From contig NC_064434.1 of assembly GCF_023343835.1 (NCBI RefSeq), forward strand, positions 14,799,505 to 14,863,504: a stretch of DNA of 64,000 nt, given 5' to 3'. Source of the DNA: Lagopus muta. Its lineage: Eukaryota; Chordata; Aves; Galliformes; Phasianidae. The notes below the pieces were generated by a model. The model searched no databases, was not told where the DNA came from, and saw only the letters and a list, made by a program, of their open reading frames with translations. Both the position numbers and the translations under genes were made by a program. Below are positions 57,162-64,000 of the stretch, piece after piece (within the stretch, counting starts at the first letter, position 1; the number at the start of each line of letters is the position of its first letter).

Positions 57162-57167
57162 TTTATT
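57162..57167 (-). terminator. IAH1: polyadenylation signal of IAH1
   Basis: TTTATT on the + strand is AATAAA on the - strand, 113 bases after the IAH1 stop codon. It faces the ADAM17 3' end about 220 bp away. Confidence 0.65.
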
Positions 57168-57279
57168 GAAAAAAACGGTTACAGAGCAGACAGTCCACTT
57201 CAGTCCTCATCACCATCAGCAGGGGCGCAGAGGTACAAAGCAGCTGGACGTGCGCTCGCTCCATCAGACAGGCTGGGCT

Positions 57280-57465
57280 TCACTGCTGCAGGGCACCTCC
57301 CAGCAGGCTCACCTCGGGGTGCTGGGGGTCCACGTCCCGCCAGTAAGGAAGCAATGAAGGGAGAGCCGAGAGTCTTTTTTCCACGCGTGACCAGAGTTGT
57401 CCCACAAGGAAGTTATTCCCTTTCATTGATAAGTGAAGCCCGTCAGACAAATAGCACGAAAAATC
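57280..57465 (-). CDS. IAH1: IAH1 exon 6 (last)
   Basis: Residues 190-250 and stop. Begins [17 protein letters not shown] with catalytic Asp197 and His200, then [11 protein letters not shown], ending in a short diverged tail. Acceptor CCCCTGTAG. Confidence 0.94.
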   Translation of the reverse strand, partial: DFSCYLSDGLHLSMKGNNFLVGQLWSRVEKRLSALPSLLPYWRDVDPQHPEVSLLGGALQQ

Positions 57466-60372
57466 CTACAGGGGAAGCAAAAGCCAAGTGTTACTGTACT
57501 GCTAGCTGCAATGAGTCATTTTTCAGTAAGTTACTCAAAACTTGTAGGCAGATAGGGCAGCCCTCGGTACTAAAATATTAAGAGAATGCTTTGGCAGCTA
57601 AAGTCACTGCTTTCATGCAGAAATGACCGTGTGATGAGGGAATGGTGCAAGCAAATTGCTGAGTCAGTTTGCTGCATCACGCAGTACTGCACCATTGGCT
57701 CATCTCTGCACTCACAAGTGCAGGACAGAGAAAAGGTTCAGTGTGAACAGCTTACGGAACAAAGCTACCATTGCTGACTCTTGGACATGCTTGGGCAATC
57801 ACTCAGCAGCATGAGGAAGGTGCCTGTGCACCTGTGAGCTCAGCCAGCACCATGCAGCAGGTGGGACCAGTTGCTTCCTGAGGCTCCTTCCAACCTATCC
57901 CACGAGTCAAAGCAAGGACACCATTACATACCTGCAGTGCACCTGGGGATATCTGCTAGCCACAGGTGATGCTCAGTTCATGTTAAGGAGCACGTCATGT
58001 GGCCCGGTGCAAAGCACTCTGAACTATTTTGCTCCTTTTGGAGATTATTGTTCCAGTGATAATGCAGCACTGCTCTTGGTTCCTCTATGTAGAATTACGC
58101 ATTTCACTATTTATAACAGTTCCAAAGCCCACCTTCTGCTACCATACCTCATCTTTCTGCATCAATGTCCACAGGTCGAGCACATCGGTCCCGCAGTCCC
58201 TCGCCACTCGAACGCAGGCCTGTGCATATTCCCCAGTGGTGGCATTGCGGCGATTCAGCTTGTCACCTGTCAGACATGCAGGGTCATTCAGCAGTCAGAA
58301 ATGATGCAGCTCACTCTTTGAAATCAGCAGACATCACCCGTTACAAACTACATGGGAACCATCTCCATCCAAGTAGCTGGAAACTACTTTCTTGACAGCA
58401 GGAAACAGCCTTTATGTTTTCTGGCAGGATTCTGAATTAAGCACTATAAATATGTACCCAGAAGGGCACCCCAGAAGCTCTGGGGTTAAAAAGCAGGAAT
58501 TCTGCCCACATGTAGCACTCCTTTACCTTTGGCAAGGCACTCCTTTTCCCAAGCTGATTCCTGAAGAGGGGGCGGTGTTATCAAAATAATCCTGTCCTCA
58601 GTGATGTCTATGGACTTCAGGTAGTGCACCATGCTTGTCAGGTTGGCGGCGTATTCCTCCAAAGGAACATGCTGCCTAGGGTTCACATCTGCAAGGGGTC
58701 AGAGGAATCACATCAGTGGTGTGAGAGGGAGCTGCTCACAGACGTATCACATGATGACTACAGTGCTTTGTACAACCATGAGCACGGCTCATTTTCAGTT
58801 CACTTTCAGTGTCCGACCACATAATCGCCTCAAACTTCATCCAAAACAAAAGCTAAGAAAAATTTGGCAACACCCATGGATTTCCCAGCCAGTCCTTCAC
58901 ACACTGATCTCACCTTCTGATGAGACTCGCCCGCATGTAGCCACGCTTATCTTAAAGAGAATCCAAAGGCTGTCTGCCTCCATTCCCTCAGCTAACAAAG
59001 ATCCATCAGATTGCTTCAAAGGCAGAAAATTCCACTAGGCTCCCAACTCCACATGTTGGATGCATGGTTCGTTACGGACTGCCTCAAAGTTTACTGTCAT
59101 TATTGAACTCTTATCTCTTGGTCAGCGAGAAAGAGAAGGCAGCACGTAGTTTAAATACAAATACGATAATTGAAAACAACCCACTGTAAGAAAGAGCAAC
59201 TGTCTCAAAAAGGAGGGAAGGCCTGGATAACGTTCAGCCTTTCTGCTAACTGTAGAACTGCCTTAAGAGAAAAAAGGTCACAGGAATAAATGGAAGCTAC
59301 GGTACCTTTCAAAGCACTGTCATTAGCTCCAAAGAAAATAGTGACGGCAACAGTACTCTCAGCAGCAGCACTTTTACCGATCAGCCTTGGAAGGATGAGT
59401 TTAGCCCATCGGGTGTTGTACCCCGAGAACCCACGGTTTACTACATCGCATTTTCTGAAACAGACACACAGTAACAAAACTGCTCCACCCTTCTGAGCAG
59501 GACCTGCGAGGTTCTGACCCGTTCTGTCAGGGAGTCTTCAGGCGCCTTTGCCACTCTTAGAATCAGTGAGATTTCACAGGACTTCCTAACACAGTTCTAA
59601 CTTTGTTTTAGAATTGCACAGGATCACAGGATGGTTGGGTTGGAAGAGAACTCACAGCCCACCCGCCCAACCCCTGCCGTGGGCTGACTGCTGCCCACCA
59701 GCTCAGGCTGCCCAGCACCACCCAACCCGGCATCGAGCAGCTGCAGGGACGGGGCACCCACAGCTCTCCAGGCAGCTGTGTCAGGGCCTCACTGCCCTCT
59801 GAGCAAAGCATTTCTCCCTGACGGCCAACAGGAGCACGTCCGGGCCGGTTTGGACACCCCCAGAGAACGAGACACCCCTGCGGGACGCCCATCCCAGCGC
59901 TGTCACCTCGCAGTGAAGCCACACGCTTCTCCAGCTACACCTGTGAGATCTCTGCTCTTACCTGACCAGTCTGCCAGCGAGGGACGCTCCCCAGCCGCCC
60001 TCCTGGAAGGAGAACTAAAGCACGGCACACGGTTAGCAGCCCGGCACGGCGCAGCCCGCCCCGCCCCAGCAGCGCCCGCATCCCGCGGCACACGGGCCGC
60101 CCCGCCGCTCCCTTCGGCCAGCTGATGGAGCTGCGCGAGGGCCGGGCTTAGGCACAAACCTCCCCGTAAGAACAACCACCTCCCTTCGGCCGAGCCGCTT
60201 CTGCCGGCTCCCCCCTCCCCCCGGCTGCTCATTTCTCCGTAAAGAACGACAAACCCCGGAGCCGAGGGCAGCGCCGCGCAGCCGCTACCTCGGTGATGGA
60301 GTCCCCGAAGAGCACCACGCGCGGCCACGGCAGCGCCCGCCCCCGAGCCGCCACCGCCTCCGCCAGCGCCAT
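57280..60372 (-). CDS. IAH1: IAH1, isoamyl acetate-hydrolysing esterase 1 homologue
   Basis: SGNH/GDSL-family hydrolase of about 250 residues (human: 248). In coding order the exons are 60289-60372, 59962-60014, 59306-59454, 58527-58688, 58148-58266 and 57280-57465; all junctions are GT-AG with consistent phase. Family blocks are intact: GDS with nucleophile Ser25, block II Gly54 in [16 protein letters not shown] with Asn90, and DGLH with Asp197 and His200 completing the triad. There is no signal peptide, so a cytosolic esterase is expected. The yeast relative hydrolyses isoamyl acetate; the vertebrate substrate is not settled. It runs convergent to ADAM17 and in the same direction as CPSF3 upstream. 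Confidence 0.95.
58148..58266 (-). CDS. IAH1: IAH1 exon 5
   Basis: Reads [38 protein letters not shown] (residues 150-189). Donor GTATGG, ends on a codon boundary. Confidence 0.94.
58527..58688 (-). CDS. IAH1: IAH1 exon 4
   Basis: Reads [20 protein letters not shown], then [20 protein letters not shown] and [13 protein letters not shown] (residues 96-149). Acceptor CCCCTTGCAG, donor GTAAAG. Confidence 0.94.
59306..59454 (-). CDS. IAH1: IAH1 exon 3: GDSL blocks II and III
   Basis: Reads [37 protein letters not shown], then [12 protein letters not shown] (residues 46-95). Gly54 and Asn90 form the oxyanion hole in this family. Confidence 0.95.
59617..59822 (-). repeat. CR1 LINE 3' fragment in IAH1 intron 2
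   Basis: Inverted tail (CAGGATCACAGGATGGTTGG) followed by CCCCTGCCGTGGGCTGACTG and CACAGCTCTCCAGGCAGCTG. It is very close to the copy at 32008-32216. Confidence 0.88.
59962..60014 (-). CDS. IAH1: IAH1 exon 2
   Basis: A small 53-base exon: [17 protein letters not shown] plus two bases of Arg46. Donor GTAAG, acceptor ending TTTAG. Confidence 0.93.
60289..60372 (-). CDS. IAH1: IAH1 exon 1: GDS nucleophile
   Basis: Residues 1-28: [20 protein letters not shown] then LFGDSITE, holding catalytic Ser25. The start at 60372 is chosen because it lies just before the conserved block and gives the family's usual length. Donor GTAGCG. Confidence 0.93.
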
Positions 60373-60767
60373 GACGACCGGACGTCCGGCTCCCACGGCG
60401 GGAAGAGGGCGGAGGAGGAGGGCGGGGCCGAGAGGGGCGGCTTCGCTCTTTAAAGGGCTCCCGCAGCAGCGCCGTGCCTCCGGCGGAGCCCCGAGGGCTG
60501 TGCTGGGCGGCGGGAGAGCGGCGGGAGGGAACGGGAGCGGGAGCGGGCCGATACACGGCCTTCTACACGGACCCAATCACCGGCACCGTCACGAGTTAAT
60601 GGTACCACATTTCGCTTTTTCAAAGAGGGGGTTCTTTTGTGGTGCGATGAAATTACCACCTTGCAAAGGCTCGTGTTTAGCGAGGCAGGGATATGCCGGG
60701 CAGGGAGAGTGGACGCACAGACTTTCACCAACGGTGCCGGCTGTCAGGGCCTGCAGGTAACGACAGA

Positions 60768-61018
60768 ACGAGGGGGAGCGGCTTTAAACTGGAGGAGAGT
60801 AGATTTAGGAGAAATTCATTGCTGTGAGGGTGGTGAGACACTGGAACAGGTTGTCAGTGAGGTTGTGGATGTCCCCGTCCTGGAAGCATTCAAGGCCAGG
60901 CTGGATGGGGCTGTGAGCACCCTGGTCTGGTGGGAGGTGTGCCTGCCTGTAGCAGGGGGTTGGAACTGCATGATCTTAAAGGTCCCTTCCAACCCAAACC
61001 ATGCTGTGATTCTATGCA
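60768..61018 (+). repeat. CR1 LINE 3' fragment between IAH1 and CPSF3
   Basis: TGAGGTTGTGGATGTCCCCG, AGCATTCAAGGCCAGGCTGG, then GATCTTAAAGGTCCCTTCCA and GCTGTGATTCTATGC. It is close in sequence to the copy at 22897-23092. It lies between the IAH1 promoter and the CPSF3 3' end. Confidence 0.9.
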
Positions 61019-61233
61019 ACAAGGTGCGAAAGGAAAAAAGCAGAGGATGCATCCCAGAGAAATCATGTTCTTTCAGCACGATTTGCTGCCGGATCCACCT
61101 CCACTAACTCAAGAGGACCACACTTTATTATGATCTACATGCACAAATGCAGATGACATAGGTAAGGCTGCTCACCCATTATTTGAACTTGGTTTCCCAC
61201 TCATATAATGCATTTGACTTACTGATGAAAAAA

Positions 61234-61239
61234 TTTATT
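61234..61239 (-). terminator. CPSF3: polyadenylation signal of CPSF3
   Basis: TTTATT on the + strand (AATAAA on the - strand), 74 bases after the CPSF3 stop. Another lies at 61124-61129. Confidence 0.55.
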
Positions 61240-61312
61240 TACTTTAAAAAACCAGTCCAAATAAATTTGAACGTTCAAAGCTTTCTGTATGTGTCCTAGG
61301 TATCTACAGAGG

Positions 61313-61417
61313 TCAGCAGTACACTGGGCTGAGGGCATCGTAGAGCCTCTGTGCAGCCAGTTCCACCATTTCACGCAGGGATTCGTCGTCTTCACTTCCT
61401 GGCTCACAGTCAGCTGT
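61313..61417 (-). CDS. CPSF3: CPSF3 last exon
   Basis: Starts [20 protein letters not shown], then [14 protein letters not shown] and stop (61313-61315). Acceptor TTTTGTTCTCAG. Confidence 0.9.
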   Translation of the reverse strand, partial: TADCEPGSEDDESLREMVELAAQRLYDALSPVYC

Positions 61418-63440
61418 CTGAGAACAAAAAAAGAAATGTATGAGAACAACCAGCACATCAGATTGTTTTTCAGAATACCAGCAATGTTCGTGCATAAGGG
61501 GAAAAGAAAGAGCAGTCACACAAATTACAGCTGTGGTTATCAAGAGCTTTCAGCTGCAATTTCTGTTCTTAAATGTTCCACCACCGTGTGGAATTGTACA
61601 GTGAAGAGCTGCATACACCTTGCCAAAGATGATGAAAAATAACATCATGTTTGATGAGTTCTTTGCTTCATGCTATGTGAAATGTCTTAAGTTCCATAGC
61701 TTGCAACTGATTCAAAATCAAATAAAAACACACAATGTCAGTCCTCTCCATACCCGAGTTTCCAGTGAAAGGTTTGCAGTCTTGCCATCTACTGTGACAC
61801 ACAGAATTGAGCCTTCTTTTGAACTTACACAGTCTTCTCCAAACATATCCCTGAAACAAAGGTTGACTCACATAAGGTAACTGCCAAACAGCAAACTTAC
61901 ATTTCCTTTCCATTAATCTTAGGCTTCCGAAGGCATTTTGTGTCCTTTCAGAAGCCATTACTTATCCCATTCAGATGTGACTAACAGGTCACAATCTAAA
62001 TTAAGGGAGGCAGTGTCACATAAGAGTAAGAATTTTACCAGAACAAGTCTCATAAATAAAGCAATGGATTCCTGTAATGTCCAAGAGGTAAGAGGTCTGC
62101 TTGAGTAACAGAGCAAACACCAGAGTAAGTGTAAGAGAGACAATCCAAAATGTTTTCCTGTAAGAATTCACAGCATAATTTTGGGAGAAAAGGTACAACT
62201 GCATTGATGGATGAAGTAACTGGGCCCCAGATTTGTAGTCTCAATGATCCTGAGAGCTTTTTCAGGGTACTTCTGTCTTTACTTAACCCCAGGCCTACAC
62301 AGAAATGTTAATCTCAGAATCACAGAATCACAGAATCACCCGGGTTGGAAGGGACCCCAAGGATCATGTAGTTCCAACCCCCCTGCCTAGCAGGGCCACC
62401 AAACATACACATTCAGATCAGGTTGCCCAGGACCCCGTCCAACCTGGCCTTAAACACGTCCAAGGACGGGGCATCCACAACCTCCCTGGGCAGCCCGTTC
62501 CAGGGCCTAACCACTCTCCTAGTAAAGAACTTCCCCCTAACATCCAACCTAAATCTTCCCTCCTTCAACTTAAAACCATTTCCCCTAGTCCTGCTGTTGT
62601 CAGCCCTTTTGAAGAGTTTACTCCCCTCCTGGGTGTAGGTTCCCTTCAGGTATTGATAGGCTGCAATGAGGTCACCCCGCAGCCTTCTCTTCTCCAGGCT
62701 GAACAAGCCCAACTCCCTCAGCCTGTCCTCATAGGGGAGGTGCTCCAGCCCCTTGATCATCTTAGTCGCCCTCCTCTGGACCCTTTCCAAAATCTCAATG
62801 TCTTTCTTGTACTGAGGGCTCCACACCTGGACACAGTACTCCAGATGGGGCCTCACAAGAGCCGAGTAGAGAGGGACAATCACCTCCCTGTCCCTGCTGG
62901 CCACCCCTCTCCTGATGGAGCCCAGGATCCCATTTGCCTTTCGAGCTGCCAGAGCGCACTGCTGGCTCATATTCAGTCTCTCGTCCATCAGGACCCCCAG
63001 GTCCTTCTCTGCCGAGCTGCTCTCAAGGACCACTCCTCCCAGCCTGTACAGGTGCCTGGGGTTCTTCCGGCCCAAATGCAAAACCCTGCACTTTGCCGTG
63101 TTGAACCTCATCAGGTTCACCCGAGCCCAGCCCTCCAGCCTGTCGAGGTCCCTCTGAATGGCATCCCTTCCTTCCACCGTATCAACCGCACCACTCAGCT
63201 TGGTGTCGTCAGCAAACTTGCTGAGGGTGCACTCAATTCCCTCATCGATGTCATTGGCAATCTGTACTGGTTATCTTAAATTCACTCTGCTTTTAAGTGG
63301 TATTGTAATAAAATTACTCTACGCGATTAACGGCGATCGCTTTCATTTAGAAAAATACACGCTGACTTACTGAAGCATCATCTCCATCCTCTTGCGATAC
63401 TCTTCCATGTCGACTTTTGTGGAAACTTTCTGCACTGCAG
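61313..63440 (-). CDS. CPSF3: CPSF3 (CPSF73), C-terminal exons only
   Basis: 3' part of the gene for the 73-kDa cleavage and polyadenylation specificity factor, the metallo-beta-lactamase endonuclease that cuts pre-mRNA 3' ends in the nucleus. Exons in coding order: 63371-63440, 61754-61850 and 61313-61417, all GT-AG with matching phases. They give about 89 residues of the C-terminal domain ([53 protein letters not shown]). The catalytic part lies outside the window. Gene order CPSF3-IAH1-ADAM17 is conserved in vertebrates. Confidence 0.9.
61754..61850 (-). CDS. CPSF3: CPSF3 penultimate exon
   Basis: Reads [20 protein letters not shown] then [12 protein letters not shown]. Acceptor ends TTTCAG; donor GTATGG. 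Confidence 0.9.
62316..63274 (-). repeat. CR1 LINE with long intact reading frame
   Basis: About 960 bp in the CPSF3 intron between 61850 and 63371. On the - strand the frame is open from about 63261 to the stop at 62413-62415 (about 282 codons). It covers the RT catalytic box (FADDTKL), [47 protein letters not shown] and the C-terminus. The tail is a triplet of ATCACAGA-type units. It is 5'-truncated, hence inactive, but the unbroken frame suggests the youngest copy here. Confidence 0.92.
63371..63440 (-). CDS. CPSF3: CPSF3 exon third from the end (gene continues beyond window)
   Basis: Reads [20 protein letters not shown] then MLQ. Acceptor CTTTTCAG at the high-coordinate side, donor GTAAGT. 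No further CPSF3 exon was found in 63441-64000, which is AT-rich intron. Confidence 0.88.
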
Positions 63441-64000
63441 CTGAAAAGAAAAAGTCATTTTACTTTCATATACTTAAAAGTGGAAGAAATCCTCATGACT
63501 TGTTTATAATCCTTCTATTTTCTTTAGCTGTAGTAAAGCACTGCATCACGGAGTGTAGGAGCATACAGAAACACAAAGTAAAACTGAACACCAAATGTGA
63601 GCAATAATAACAGTGACATTCCTGGAACAAATGGAGGTTGGAAATGCTGATGCTGTTTTTAGACTTTGTGTTCAAAATCATTAGGTAGCTTAAAATGAAC
63701 ACTGTCCTTCTGGAAATGAAGGAAGAATACAAGATATTTCAGTTGCATCATCTGTACTTTTGGTTAGTTTTCACAAATCAGAGCATAAGCACACGGCTAG
63801 AAGCTGACAAGAAAATACATACTGAAAATATCACAACCAAGAGAACTGTATGACCTTTATCCAAATATAACAACAGAACTGCTGTGTGAATTTACAAACT
63901 TGGGAGAAAGAATTTCTAACAGAATTGTTGAGTCAGGTGTGAGACTAAACAGCTAGGGAACAGTGACTGCTGTTTTATATGTAATTACTGGGGAATGGTT

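Larger units (their letters stand above)
59960..60560 (-). promoter_or_regulatory. IAH1: CpG-island promoter of IAH1
   Basis: Very CpG-rich stretch covering exons 1-2 and about 190 bp upstream of the start codon, with no TATA box. A perfect 12-bp palindrome with an ACGT core (CCGGACGTCCGG, 60378-60389) ends 5 bases before the start codon. Confidence 0.7.

Noticed and set aside
57780-57905. Possible old CR1 tail in IAH1 intron 5 (GAGGCTCCTTCCAACCTA)
   Set aside because: The similarity is limited to a few bases around TCCTTCCAACC.
59903-60760. Several long open frames on both strands over the IAH1 CpG island
   Set aside because: Same cause: high GC. Only the frame giving LFGDSITE is supported by the esterase family.
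62305-63279. Open frame of 324 codons on the + strand
   Set aside because: It is the antisense of the intact CR1 reverse-transcriptase frame; proline- and leucine-rich with no domain.
1-64000. CRISPR arrays, operons, tRNA or rRNA genes, or a new multi-gene system
   Set aside because: None was seen. The window is ordinary vertebrate genic DNA with split genes and retroelements. tRNA and small RNA genes cannot be excluded without a covariance-model search.

Overview
This window is nuclear DNA of a bird, most likely a galliform close to chicken. The evidence is many CR1 LINE fragments with the avian 3' tail (ATTCTRTGATTCT-type), one Galluhop-type mariner derivative, a bird-type retroviral LTR remnant, and spliced vertebrate genes in GT-AG introns with CpG-island promoters. 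Three protein genes were read exon by exon from splice phase and protein similarity: ADAM17 (+ strand, complete), IAH1 (- strand, complete) and the 3' end of CPSF3 (- strand). Their order matches the conserved vertebrate block CPSF3-IAH1-ADAM17-YWHAQ, so the first ~390 bases are probably the YWHAQ 3' UTR (inference from synteny and polyadenylation signals only).

Layout. 1-390: probable YWHAQ 3' end. 391-23,500: a gene-poor interval of about 23 kb with CR1 copies (4.1, 12.6, 18.2 and 22.9 kb), a deleted Galluhop (5.3-5.8 kb) and two weak exon-like segments on the - strand (15.2 and 16.9 kb). 23.5-24.1 kb: ADAM17 CpG-island promoter, upstream ORFs and exon 1. 23,857-37,414: ADAM17 intron 1 (13.6 kb), carrying an LTR remnant at 29.1-29.8 kb and a nested CR1 cluster at 32.0-33.6 kb. 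37.4-55.3 kb: ADAM17 exons 2-19, encoding 829 residues. 55.3-57.2 kb: converging ADAM17 and IAH1 3' ends. 57.3-60.4 kb: six IAH1 exons. 60.0-60.6 kb: IAH1 CpG island. 61.3-63.4 kb: the last three CPSF3 exons, with a long CR1 in one intron.

Function. ADAM17 is the membrane sheddase that releases TNF-alpha, EGFR ligands and other ectodomains. IAH1 is a small SGNH-family esterase. CPSF3 is the endonuclease of mRNA 3'-end processing. The three are neighbours by ancient synteny, not an operon or pathway. I found no prokaryote-like, CRISPR-like or otherwise new multi-gene system. The most interesting observations are specific to ADAM17: a GC-AG intron 9, an open in-frame alternative 5' extension of the last exon, loss of the proline-directed Thr site in the cytoplasmic tail, two upstream ORFs in the 5' leader, and G-quadruplex-type runs over exon 1.
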